Source of the DNA: Candidatus Rifleibacteriota bacterium
GTDB lineage: Bacteria; Riflebacteria; Ozemobacteria; Ozemobacterales; Ozemobacteraceae
DNA: 34,084 nucleotides
Assembly: GCA_017526725.1 (NCBI GenBank)
Contig: JAFXRA010000354.1
Span: forward strand, 1 to 34,084
Direction of reading: 5' to 3'
Shown piece by piece: positions 24,315-34,033 of the stretch (its first letter is position 1; each line of letters begins with the position of its first letter). The notes below the pieces were generated by a model. The model searched no databases and was not told the origin of the DNA. It worked only from the letters and a program-made list of their open reading frames with translations. Both the position numbers and the translations under genes were made by a program.

Positions 24315-24597
24315 AAACAACAACTACAATAACTACCAAAAACAATAAAAACAAAGACGTCTACCCATTGTCATAAACGTATAGCTTTCAGGGCTAAAGC
24401 CCATACGCTATACTTTTTATGACAAATGTGTGAACTTGTCTTCCCACAGCGCAGCGAAACACTATTTACAATTCTCAAGTTCTATAATACGCTTACGCTA
24501 AACGAAAGTTACTCTAGTTCGGTCACCCTTTCGGTTCCTATGGAACCACTTCCCATCAAGGGGAAGCTTTAGGACAACAACTACGCCAGCTTCGGTC
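24315..24597. other. Structured non-coding spacer
   Basis: Between the barrel gene and the giant lipoprotein there are 425 bases without a gene. Beyond the terminator this part holds several perfect hairpins. The longest is at 24370-24423: GTCATAAA with TTTATGAC, GTATAG with CTATAC, and an inner GGGCT/AGCCC stem with a two-base loop. Others are GGTTCC/GGAACC (24533-24538 with 24542-24547) and CTTCCC/GGGAAG (24549-24554 with 24561-24566). The GC-richer short stems stand out from the AT-rich surroundings. It could be a small RNA, a regulatory leader or a decayed mobile repeat; no open reading frame is convincing. Confidence 0.6.
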
Positions 24598-24626
24598 TTG
24601 CAAATATTTCTAAAAATATTTATAAT
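24598..24626 (+). promoter_or_regulatory. Promoter for the giant lipoprotein gene
   Basis: TTGCAA (24598-24603) and a perfect TATAAT (24621-24626) are separated by exactly 17 bases. Transcription would start near 24633, leaving a leader of about 50 bases. The spacer contains two AAATATTT-type palindromic elements. Confidence 0.65.
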
Positions 24627-24684
24627 TTAATGAGTAAAAAACTTATTCAAACACAAAGTTGCAAAGGTTTTCAAAGTCATAGAA

Positions 24685-27600
24685 ATGTCAGGTAAAATCA
24701 GATTTTATCTTTTTTCTCTTTTTGCTGTTTTTTGTACAGTGATTTTTTTCTACTTTACTGGCTGCTGCTCCAAAGGTGGTGGTGGCGGAGTTGTGGTTAA
24801 CAATGTGGGTGGCGGTATTCAGGCAGAACCTAAGCTTCTTGATGTAAAGGTTAATGATGACGGTTCCATCACCAAAACCTTGGCTCCTTCTGGTCGTCTT
24901 ACCATAGAAGCTCCCAAAAAAACACTGAATAAAAACGTTGTAATACATATGGTTGAAAACCAGGCTATGGGTAATGAAAGCGATATTTATTCCGTAGGTT
25001 CTTTCATTTATGCAATAAAGCCTGATAGGGAAGAAAAGATTGATGATGGCATCAATATCGGTACCAATGCGAAAAGAGAAGTCAAGATGCAGACCAACCC
25101 GATTATTCTGACTTTCTCTAACGATGAAAGATTAACTGGTGCAGAAAACTACTATATAGGCATAAAGGAAATTGGCAGCAAGGAATGGCAGTTCGTCAAC
25201 ATATATTCGGCAACTAATCCGCTGATTAATTCCAATGGTCCTAAAGGCGCCTTCGAATACAAACTTTACAAAGATAATGTCTATGTAGCTCTTTTTGCTG
25301 ATTTCAACAAGAATCTTGGAGACAGGCCGAAAGTTCTCTCTATGGTTGCAAGTATGCCTGACAACGTCATAGAAATTCATGACGGCAGATATTATGAAGA
25401 CGCAATCATAAAACTGAAGTTCATCGGTGACAACTTAAGCAACCTGAGGGCTGACGACTACAGAATAAGACTTCATTATGCCAATGCAGACCACCAACAG
25501 GTCGACATTAAAATAGATGGCAAAAGTGCTAAAAGTTCAGGAGAAAGTAAAAACAAGTATGAAGCCTTCGGTGAGCTCTACGCCCATTTTTACGAATTTA
25601 TACCGACTATGACCAGCTATTCTGCAGGTGTCACTCCAGAACTTTCTTTTACACTCAATTTCAAGAAATTTCCAGTTGAAGAATTCGCTTGTGATTTTGT
25701 TGTTGAAGCTTTCAATGCAACAGATAAACCTGTTCCTTTCTGTCTCTCAGACTCTCTACATTTCGATATGAAAGAAGATAAAGAACCAGAGCCGGAACCG
25801 GTTATATCGACAATGAGCGTAGTGCTTTCGATTGCTTCTGATACTACCAATATTTTTGATGCAGCGAAAAATCTTTATTATCTGAACCCTAGATTCACTG
25901 TTACTGCCAGCCCCAGCTTCGAATTCACAGACGAAGCCAAAGCCATTATAGCCAGTTCTGTTACTCTTGTAGAAATGAGCACGGTTGTTAGAGCCAATAC
26001 GGCTAGTTCTACCGAGGAAACCAATCCGACAGTTCTATCAGACGAAGAACTTCTGACAACTCAATGGAACGAAAACGGTCTTGTAATCGGTTTCAGACAA
26101 AAGCTTGCCACCTATACGCAATACGTGGTTTCCATGAACGATCTGAACGGACTGGATGGAGTGGAAGTAACTCCTTTTGAGCCTTTGACTTTCAGAACTG
26201 CTGGAACTGTAGATGTTTCTTTAGCAACTGATAGCACCAACCTGATAGATGTTGAAAACAATCTTTATCACTGCAGACCTATATTTACCATTAATGTGGG
26301 TTTCAATCCCAACGACAGTGAAAAAGCCTCTATAGCCAGTGCTGTGACTGTTATTGGTGCTGAAAAAAGTATAGTTACAAAAACCTGGAATGGCAGTTCT
26401 CTTTCTATCAATTTCAGCAAAAACCTTGCTGCAGATACAGAGTATACTGTTAGCATGAAGGAGCCTGCCGGCATGAAAAGACTATCTTTAAAGCCTTTCC
26501 AACCGCTGAAGTTCAAAACTACAGGTGATTTTTATATTGCTCTGAGTCCTGATGTAGACAATGTCTTTGATACTGAAAACTCTCTTTTCCGCTGCAGACC
26601 AAGTTTTACAATTACTCCTAGCACCGCTTTGAGTGATGAAGATCAGGCAAAAATTGCCAGTTCTGTTGTTGTAACAGGTGTCGACGAGGCTTCTATACAA
26701 AAGATATGGGCCAGCGGCAGTCTTACCATAAGCTTCACACAGGATATAGAACAGAATACTGAATTTACTCTCTCTATTGCAGAACTGCCGGAAATTGAAG
26801 GCAAGAACTTTATCACCTTCCAGCCTTTCGTGTTCAAAACCATTGGCGCTCTTGAACTTGCGCTTACTCCAGATGCTGACAATGTGTATGCTACGAAAAG
26901 CCCTCTTTATCACTGCAAACCAGGTTTTACCATCACTCCAAGCATACATCTAAACGAAGAAGACCGTGCAAAGATTGCCAGTGCTGTATCGGTTTTGAAT
27001 GCTGAGGATAATAAGATTACAAAGAACTGGGATAATGAAGGAAAACTCATAATAGGTTTCTCACAGAATATTGCTCCGTCTACTGATTATACTCTTTCTA
27101 TGTCGGCAGTTAATGACATCAAGGGTGTTACGGTCGTTCCCTTTGCTAATCTGAATTTCACTACAGTTGAAAATCTCGGTGTTACTCTTACTCCAAACGC
27201 AAACAATGTCTATGTTGCGATGGAACCCAAATATCGCTGCAATCCAGATTTTATTATCACACTTAGCTTTGCTTTGACTGAAGAAGACCGTGCGAAGATT
27301 GCGAATGCAGTAACGATTAATAATGGTGCCTCTGTTGTTAAAAACTGGGAAGGTAACAATCTAAAAATCTCTCTGAATCAGAACCTTGCAACAGATACTG
27401 CTTATATACTTTCTATGTCGGCTGTTAATGACATTAAGGGTATAAATATAGTTCCATTCGATGCCTTGAATTTTACCACTGTCGGTGCTCTCAGCTTTAC
27501 TGTAACTCCAGACGATGACAACGTCTATGCCGCTGTCAGTCCGAAATATCAGTGCAGACCTGGTTTTACTATTACTCCAGCTTTTACTCTCAACGATGAA

Positions 27601-30600
27601 GACAAAGCTAAAATTGCTGATGCTATTGTTCTCTCAGATGCAGGGAACATTGCTACCAAAACTTGGGATGCTAATAGTTTAAAGGTATCTTTGACACAGA
27701 ATCTTGTCGCAAACACGGCTTATACTCTTTCTATGGCAGATGTTAACGATATAGACGGTGTTACAGTTACTCCTTTTGATGCGGTAGATTTTACTACAAT
27801 CGGAGCTCTGACTTTTACCGTAACTCCTGATGACGACAACCTTTTTGATATACCGAACTCTCTCACACACTGCAAACCAGGCTTTACAGTAACTCCAGCC
27901 TTTGCTTTGAATGATGCTGATAAGGCAAAGATTCTAGATGCTGTAACAGTTGTCGATGTTGCCTCTTCTTCTGTTGTCAAAGAATGGGATAATGAAGGCA
28001 AACTTCTTGTAAGTTTCAACACAAAACTTGCATCAGGCACTGACTACAGTCTGAACATGGCAGCTGTTGACGATATAAAGGGCGTAACTGTAACGTCGTT
28101 CGACCCGCAGCCATTCAGAACCATGAATGCTATTAATGTCACCCTTGACTCTGAAGACAGCAACATAATAGATGTTCCTAACAATCTATATCACTGCAGA
28201 CCTCAGTTTACCATCACTGTTGGTTATGAAGCAGACGATGATGCAAAGGCTATAATAGCCAGCGCTGTAACTGTTATTGGTGCAGATGAGAACAACATAA
28301 CAAGAAACTGGGTCAACGACAGCCTTGTTATAGGCTTTACAAGCAATCTTACAACCAATACAGAATATACTGTTTCAATGGATGACATAGATTCATCTAT
28401 TGACAGATTAGTTTTCAAAGTCTTCGAACCTCTGACATTTACAACTACCGGTGATTCCTACGTGGCTATCGTTCCTGATGAAGGAAACGTTATTGTCTCG
28501 ACTCCGAACGAACTCTATCATTGCAGACCGACTTTTACCATTACTCCCAGTGTGGCTTTAGGTGACAGCGACAGGGCTACAGTCGCCGGTGCAATACATG
28601 TTTCAAATGTTTTAGACGAAGATCTTACCAAGAACTGGAATGCCAGCGGCAGCCTGATTCTTGGTTTCAGTCAGAATCTGACCCACAACACCCAGTATAC
28701 GGTCTCCATAGATTCCATAGGGGAAATCGCAGGCGTAAACCTGGTATTGTTCCAACCGCTCACTTTCAGAACGGTTCCTGGACTCAATTTTGTTCTTACT
28801 GCTGACACCGGAAATGTATATGAAGCTTTGTCTACTATTTACCGTTGCAATCCAGCGTTCACTATTACACCGAACTTCGCTCTCAGTGATGCAAACAAAG
28901 CTATCATAGCCGATGCTGTATCTGTTTCAAATTCCGCAGTTACTGTTAAGAACTGGGAGGGGAACAATCTAAGAGTTACATTTAGTTCTAATCTGGCACC
29001 TAATTCAACTCATACTATCAGTATGGCTGATGTCAATTCTATTACAGGTGTAACTGTCACATCCTTTATACCACAGAGTTTTACTACTGTTCCGGAATTA
29101 TCTTTCACACTTGATTCACCAAACAGCAATGTATTTGTTTCAACTCCGGCGGAACGCTACCATTGTAGACCTGTATTTACCCTGACTCCGAGCTTCAATC
29201 TCAATGAAGAAGACAAGATAATAATTAAAAATGCTGTTACAATCAGCAGTAATGCCAATCTGATGACAAAAACATGGAACGACAATGTTCTTGAAATAGG
29301 TTTCAGTTCAGACCTTGCCAACAACACTAATTACACTCTTTCAATGAATGCCGTAACATCAATCAGCGGTGTATCCGTAACACCAGTTACTCCGAAAAGC
29401 TTTACAACAATCGAAGGGCTTGTCATCAGTATAGCTTCAGACAGCGGAGATGTATTTGCAATTGAGAACGGTGTAGGACTATATCAGACACTTCCTACTT
29501 TCACTGTAACCTCCAATATGGCTTTGAGTGATGCAGACCAGGAAAAGATAAAGGCAGTTATAAGTGTATCCAATATAGATCCGGGCAAAGTTACAAAGAA
29601 CTGGGCCAACAGCACAACTCTTAATATAAGCTTCACCGAAAACCTTACCCATGATACTGATTACACAATTTCAATGGGAGAGGTCGACGATATAAGTGGT
29701 GTAACCGTCACAGGCTTTGACGACCTGGATTTCCGGACAATGAAACCTTTGACGATAGCTCTGACTCCGGATGCTGGGAATATCTTTATATCTACACCTG
29801 AACTCTATCACGGTAGACCAGCATTTACTGTTACCTCAAAATATGCTCTCAATGCAGATGATAAAGCAAAAATTGCTGGTGCAATAACTCTTACAGGCAC
29901 AGACAGTGCAGTTCTCACAAAGAATTGGACAGACGACAAAACCCTCAGACTGACTTTTGGTTCAGACCTTGGTTTGGGTTCCAGCCATACTCTTTCTATG
30001 GATGCTGTCACTAATATTACTGGTGTCACTGTAAGCTGTTTTGCAGATAAGACTTTCAATTCTATTGGTGCTCTGACTTTCGCTGTAGCATCAGATTCAG
30101 GCAATGTATACGAAGCAATGGCTCCTTTAAGCCGTTGCAACCCTGCTTTCACAATTTCGCCTAATTATGCGCTTACTGCTTTATCAGATGCAGACAGGAC
30201 AGCTCTATTGAATGCTGTGTCTGTTACAGGTTCAGCAGTAACATCAAAAGTCTGGGATGTTGACAATATCCGAGTAACATTCAGTTCAAATCTTGCACCT
30301 GATTCTGCTTATGCTCTGAACATGGCTGATGTGAACTCCATCACAGGTGTAACGGTAACCCCCTTTGCATCACAGAACTTCACTACTGTTCCTGCATTGA
30401 CATTCACTCTCGATTCACCTGACAGCAATGTCTTCATAACAACTCCGTCAGAACGTTATCATTGCAGACCTGTATTTACTCTGACTCCGAGCTTTAATCT
30501 CAATGCAGAAGACAAGACAATTATTAAAAATGCAGTAACAATCAGCAGTAATGCCAATCTGATGACAAAAACATGGAACGACAATGTTCTTGAAATAGGT

Positions 30601-33600
30601 TTCAGCGACGACCTGCCAGAAAACACCGAATTTACTCTTTCTATGAATGCTGTTTCCACAATAAGCGGTGTAACAGTAACTCCATTTACAGCAAAAACAT
30701 TTACTACCGTTGGTGCTCTCGTAGTCAGCATAGCTTCCGACAGCGGAGATGTATTTGCAATTGAGAACGGTGTAGGACTATATCAGACACTTCCTGCTTT
30801 CACTGTAACCTCCAATATGGCTCTGAGTGATGCAGACCAGGAAAAGATAAAGGCAGCTATAAGTGTATCCAATATAGATCCGGGCAAAGTTACAAAGAAC
30901 TGGGTCAACAGCACAACTCTTAATATAAGCTTCACCGAAAACCTTACCCATGATACTGATTACACAATTTCAATGGGAGCAGTCAGCAATATCAGCGGTG
31001 TAACCGTCACAGGCTTCAGCAATCTGGCCTTCACAACAATGGAAGCACTGACTATAACACTGACTCCTGATGCTGGAAACATCTTTGTGTCTACTCCTGA
31101 ACTTTATCACGGCAGACCGGCATTTACCGTCACGTCAAGATATGCTCTCAATGCTGATAACAAGGCAAAAATAGCCGCTGCCGTCACTCTGACAGGCACA
31201 GACTCTGCGGTTCTCACAAAGAACTGGACAAATGACAAGACCCTCAGGCTGACTTTCGGGTCTGACCTTGGTCTGGGTTCCAGCCATACTATTTCTATGA
31301 ACGCCGTTAATAATATTACCGGTGTCACAGTCAGCGGCTTCGCAGATAAGACTTTCAGTTCTACCGGTGCACTGACTTTCGCTGTAGCATCTGACACAGG
31401 CAATGTGTATGAGGCAATGGCTCCTTTGAACCGATGTAATCCGGCGTTCACGATATCGCCCAACTATGCACTTACTGCTTTATCAGATTCAGACAGGACG
31501 GCTCTATTGAATGCTGTATCTGTTACAGATTCAGCAGTAACATCAAAAGTCTGGGATGGTGACAACATCCGTGTAACCTTCAGTTCAAATCTTGAACCAG
31601 ATACAGCTCACACTCTGAGTATGTCTTCTGTTGATTCTATCACTGGTGTAACGGTTTCTCCCTTTGCTTCACAGAATTTCACTACTGTTCCTGCTTTAAC
31701 TTTCACTCTCAATTCTCCCGCCAGCAATGTCTTTGTTTCAGCTCCGGCGGAACGTTATCATTGCCGACCGGTATTCACACTGACTCCAGCCTTCACACTT
31801 AATGCTGAAGACAGAACCAAAATAGCCAATGCTGTAACAATCAGCAGTAATGCCAATCTGATGACAAAAACATGGAATGACAATGTTCTTGAAATCGGTT
31901 TCAGCGACGACCTGCCAGAAAACACCGAATTTACTCTTTCTATGAATGCTGTTTCCTCAATAAGTGGTGTAACGGTAACTCCATTTACCGCAAAAACATT
32001 TACTACCGTTGGTGCTCTCGTAGTCAGCATAGCTTCCGACAGCGGAGATGTATTTGCAATTGAGAACGGTGTGGGTCTATATCAGACACTTCCTACTTTC
32101 ACTGTAACCTCCAATATGCCTCTTGGTGACACAGATAAAGCAAAGATAGAAGCGGCTATTAGTGTATCCAATGTAGATGACAGTAATATAAGAATGAGCT
32201 GGAGCAATGCTTCAACACTCAATATTAGTTTCGCACAGAATCTGGCTAATGATACTGCTTATACTATCTCTATGGCTGCTGTAAATAACATCAATGGCGT
32301 TTCTGTAAACGGCTTTGCAAACTTACCATTCAGAACTATGGAACCTCTGACATTTACCGCAACACCAGATTTAAGCAATGTCTATACTGCAATGACTCCG
32401 AAATATCACTGCAGACCAGCCTTTACTATCAGTCCAAATTATTCTCTGAGTGCTCTGTCTGAAGCAAGCAAAACTGCTTTGCTTAATGCTGTGACTATAT
32501 CTAACTCTAGCGGTTTAACAAAAGCTTGGAATAACGACAACATAAGGTTAACCTTCTCCTCTAATTTGACACCAAATTCTTCTCATACGCTGAGTATGGC
32601 CGCAGTAGATTTTACTGGTATAACAGTAAATACTTTTGCTAACCTGGATTTCACAGTTTTAGATACTCTGACTTTTGCTATAGCAACAGGCTCAACAGAT
32701 GTCTATGAGGCCATGAGTCCAAAATATCGTCTTAACCCCACATTTACCATTACTCCAAGCTTTACGCTTAATGCTGCTGACAAAACCAATATTGAAAACT
32801 CAGTATCCGTTACCAATTCAAATATAACTTCAAAAGCTTGGGATAATAACAACCTTGTAATAACTTTTAGTCAGAATCTTACTCCGAATAGAACTTATAC
32901 TCTGGCAATGGGTAATGTGAGTGGTATGGATAACATAAGTCTGACAAAATTCAGTGATTTAGCCTTTACTACTCTTCCGATTCTTTCTTTTGCCTTAACT
33001 AAAGATGACGACAATGTTTTTTATGATGGGAAATACCATTGCAGACCAGGTTTTACTGTTACCCCAGGCTTTACTCTAAGTGCTGATGATAAAACTCTTA
33101 TCGAAAACGCTATAACTCTTTCAAATGTCAGTGATTCTATTATAACCAAAACCTGGAACGACAATGTTCTGACTCTCGGTCTTAATCAAAATATAGCAAC
33201 CAGCACTTCCTACACTCTTTCTATGTCAGCAATAAATATTACAGGAGTAAGTGCAAGCCCATTCAGTTCATTCAGTTTTACTACTATTCCTGATTTGATT
33301 GTCGGCATAGCAACAACACCAGCATCATTAGTAAAGAAAACAACCTCGTCGACTGAAGCTCTCGAAGTGAACGGGAAAAATTATATCTATTGCAGTGATT
33401 CAGATTTTATTATTTCGACAAATATATCTTTGAATGATGAAGCCAAGGAAAAAATTAAAAATGCAATATATGCTGATGGTGTTGCGGCTGGTTTATTAAC
33501 AATAAGTAATTTTTCCTGGTTCTATGGAACATATGGTTTTAAATTAGGTTTCAGTAGCACCTTTGCTGCTAGCTCAACCGCCAGAATACTTATGTCTGAG

Positions 33601-33969
33601 ATTACGGATATAAAAGGTGTTACTGTAAAAACTTTTTCACCTTATGAAATTACTACATTCTTCCATCAGGGGCATGGAACTGAAAATGATCCATTCACCA
33701 TCTATACCCCTGCTCAGTTGGCTTGTTTGGATTTATATCCTGGTCAATCATATTATTACAGGCAGATGGAAGACTTAGACTTATCTGGCTATGCTAACTG
33801 GGATCCGATAGGTAGTTACACATCGTCTTTTAATGGTTATTACAATGGAAACTATAAAAAAATATCAAATGTTGAAATTAATCGTCCTGACGAAAATTAT
33901 GTTGGGTTATTTGCACAACATTCCAGCAGTTCAATAATTAATGATGGCTCTGTCACAACAAATGGTTGA
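24685..33969 (+). CDS. Giant lipoprotein with about 24 Ig-like (Big_5/SbsA-type) repeats and a truncated GLUG-like end
   Basis: The first 30 residues form a lipoprotein-type signal ending FTGC, with C27 the likely acylated Cys and a glycine-rich segment after it. Residues 35-370 are a less repetitive N-terminal region. From about 373 to 2990 there are about 24 consecutive domains of 105-110 residues (the first and last are longer), each following the pattern: hydrophobic strand, 'P/D-x-N-V', 'YxCRPxFTITP', 'DKAKIxxAV', 'TKxW', 'LxIxFSxNL', 'YTLSMxxVxxIxGV', 'FTT'. This resembles bacterial Ig-like Big_5 domains (calls by eye). The last 100 residues (GHGTENDPF, DLDLSGY, WDPIGS, VGLFAQ) look like the start of a GLUG beta-helix that stops early. 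It is probably an extended surface or periplasmic stalk. No Shine-Dalgarno is obvious. Confidence 0.85.
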   Translation: MSGKIRFYLFSLFAVFCTVIFFYFTGCCSKGGGGGVVVNNVGGGIQAEPKLLDVKVNDDGSITKTLAPSGRLTIEAPKKTLNKNVVIHMVENQAMGNESDIYSVGSFIYAIKPDREEKIDDGINIGTNAKREVKMQTNPIILTFSNDERLTGAENYYIGIKEIGSKEWQFVNIYSATNPLINSNGPKGAFEYKLYKDNVYVALFADFNKNLGDRPKVLSMVASMPDNVIEIHDGRYYEDAIIKLKFIGDNLSNLRADDYRIRLHYANADHQQVDIKIDGKSAKSSGESKNKYEAFGELYAHFYEFIPTMTSYSAGVTPELSFTLNFKKFPVEEFACDFVVEAFNATDKPVPFCLSDSLHFDMKEDKEPEPEPVISTMSVVLSIASDTTNIFDAAKNLYYLNPRFTVTASPSFEFTDEAKAIIASSVTLVEMSTVVRANTASSTEETNPTVLSDEELLTTQWNENGLVIGFRQKLATYTQYVVSMNDLNGLDGVEVTPFEPLTFRTAGTVDVSLATDSTNLIDVENNLYHCRPIFTINVGFNPNDSEKASIASAVTVIGAEKSIVTKTWNGSSLSINFSKNLAADTEYTVSMKEPAGMKRLSLKPFQPLKFKTTGDFYIALSPDVDNVFDTENSLFRCRPSFTITPSTALSDEDQAKIASSVVVTGVDEASIQKIWASGSLTISFTQDIEQNTEFTLSIAELPEIEGKNFITFQPFVFKTIGALELALTPDADNVYATKSPLYHCKPGFTITPSIHLNEEDRAKIASAVSVLNAEDNKITKNWDNEGKLIIGFSQNIAPSTDYTLSMSAVNDIKGVTVVPFANLNFTTVENLGVTLTPNANNVYVAMEPKYRCNPDFIITLSFALTEEDRAKIANAVTINNGASVVKNWEGNNLKISLNQNLATDTAYILSMSAVNDIKGINIVPFDALNFTTVGALSFTVTPDDDNVYAAVSPKYQCRPGFTITPAFTLNDEDKAKIADAIVLSDAGNIATKTWDANSLKVSLTQNLVANTAYTLSMADVNDIDGVTVTPFDAVDFTTIGALTFTVTPDDDNLFDIPNSLTHCKPGFTVTPAFALNDADKAKILDAVTVVDVASSSVVKEWDNEGKLLVSFNTKLASGTDYSLNMAAVDDIKGVTVTSFDPQPFRTMNAINVTLDSEDSNIIDVPNNLYHCRPQFTITVGYEADDDAKAIIASAVTVIGADENNITRNWVNDSLVIGFTSNLTTNTEYTVSMDDIDSSIDRLVFKVFEPLTFTTTGDSYVAIVPDEGNVIVSTPNELYHCRPTFTITPSVALGDSDRATVAGAIHVSNVLDEDLTKNWNASGSLILGFSQNLTHNTQYTVSIDSIGEIAGVNLVLFQPLTFRTVPGLNFVLTADTGNVYEALSTIYRCNPAFTITPNFALSDANKAIIADAVSVSNSAVTVKNWEGNNLRVTFSSNLAPNSTHTISMADVNSITGVTVTSFIPQSFTTVPELSFTLDSPNSNVFVSTPAERYHCRPVFTLTPSFNLNEEDKIIIKNAVTISSNANLMTKTWNDNVLEIGFSSDLANNTNYTLSMNAVTSISGVSVTPVTPKSFTTIEGLVISIASDSGDVFAIENGVGLYQTLPTFTVTSNMALSDADQEKIKAVISVSNIDPGKVTKNWANSTTLNISFTENLTHDTDYTISMGEVDDISGVTVTGFDDLDFRTMKPLTIALTPDAGNIFISTPELYHGRPAFTVTSKYALNADDKAKIAGAITLTGTDSAVLTKNWTDDKTLRLTFGSDLGLGSSHTLSMDAVTNITGVTVSCFADKTFNSIGALTFAVASDSGNVYEAMAPLSRCNPAFTISPNYALTALSDADRTALLNAVSVTGSAVTSKVWDVDNIRVTFSSNLAPDSAYALNMADVNSITGVTVTPFASQNFTTVPALTFTLDSPDSNVFITTPSERYHCRPVFTLTPSFNLNAEDKTIIKNAVTISSNANLMTKTWNDNVLEIGFSDDLPENTEFTLSMNAVSTISGVTVTPFTAKTFTTVGALVVSIASDSGDVFAIENGVGLYQTLPAFTVTSNMALSDADQEKIKAAISVSNIDPGKVTKNWVNSTTLNISFTENLTHDTDYTISMGAVSNISGVTVTGFSNLAFTTMEALTITLTPDAGNIFVSTPELYHGRPAFTVTSRYALNADNKAKIAAAVTLTGTDSAVLTKNWTNDKTLRLTFGSDLGLGSSHTISMNAVNNITGVTVSGFADKTFSSTGALTFAVASDTGNVYEAMAPLNRCNPAFTISPNYALTALSDSDRTALLNAVSVTDSAVTSKVWDGDNIRVTFSSNLEPDTAHTLSMSSVDSITGVTVSPFASQNFTTVPALTFTLNSPASNVFVSAPAERYHCRPVFTLTPAFTLNAEDRTKIANAVTISSNANLMTKTWNDNVLEIGFSDDLPENTEFTLSMNAVSSISGVTVTPFTAKTFTTVGALVVSIASDSGDVFAIENGVGLYQTLPTFTVTSNMPLGDTDKAKIEAAISVSNVDDSNIRMSWSNASTLNISFAQNLANDTAYTISMAAVNNINGVSVNGFANLPFRTMEPLTFTATPDLSNVYTAMTPKYHCRPAFTISPNYSLSALSEASKTALLNAVTISNSSGLTKAWNNDNIRLTFSSNLTPNSSHTLSMAAVDFTGITVNTFANLDFTVLDTLTFAIATGSTDVYEAMSPKYRLNPTFTITPSFTLNAADKTNIENSVSVTNSNITSKAWDNNNLVITFSQNLTPNRTYTLAMGNVSGMDNISLTKFSDLAFTTLPILSFALTKDDDNVFYDGKYHCRPGFTVTPGFTLSADDKTLIENAITLSNVSDSIITKTWNDNVLTLGLNQNIATSTSYTLSMSAINITGVSASPFSSFSFTTIPDLIVGIATTPASLVKKTTSSTEALEVNGKNYIYCSDSDFIISTNISLNDEAKEKIKNAIYADGVAAGLLTISNFSWFYGTYGFKLGFSSTFAASSTARILMSEITDIKGVTVKTFSPYEITTFFHQGHGTENDPFTIYTPAQLACLDLYPGQSYYYRQMEDLDLSGYANWDPIGSYTSSFNGYYNGNYKKISNVEINRPDENYVGLFAQHSSSSIINDGSVTTNG
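29089..32119 (+). repeat. 1299-bp higher-order repeat inside the giant gene
   Basis: Matching points recur at exactly 1299 bases: domain starts at 29089, 30388 and 31687, and an ATCAGCAG block at 29242, 30541 and 31840. Each unit encodes 433 residues, that is four Ig-like domains in fixed order. There are two full copies and a third that keeps only its first domain and part of the second before diverging at about 32119. Stretches of near-identity at the DNA level, including shared synonymous codons, point to recent duplication. Confidence 0.9.
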
Positions 33970-33994
33970 TTTTTGACGAGAAATAGCGTATAAT
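33966..33994 (+). promoter_or_regulatory. Promoter overlapping the lipoprotein stop codon
   Basis: TTGATT (33966-33971) and a perfect TATAAT (33989-33994) are 17 bases apart. The -35 box contains the TGA stop of the giant gene, so the next gene has its own start of transcription directly after it. Confidence 0.7.
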
Positions 33995-34033
33995 AATAGT
34001 AAGAAACAGTACCACCGAAGGAGGTAATTGGAT

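Noticed and set aside
24315..24597. tRNA or known riboswitch in the structured spacer
   Set aside because: No cloverleaf, CCA end or recognisable riboswitch core could be matched by eye.
29808..30152. Minus-strand open frames within the giant lipoprotein gene
   Set aside because: These long antisense frames recur with each repeat because of the codon pattern; they track the duplication and lack start signals.
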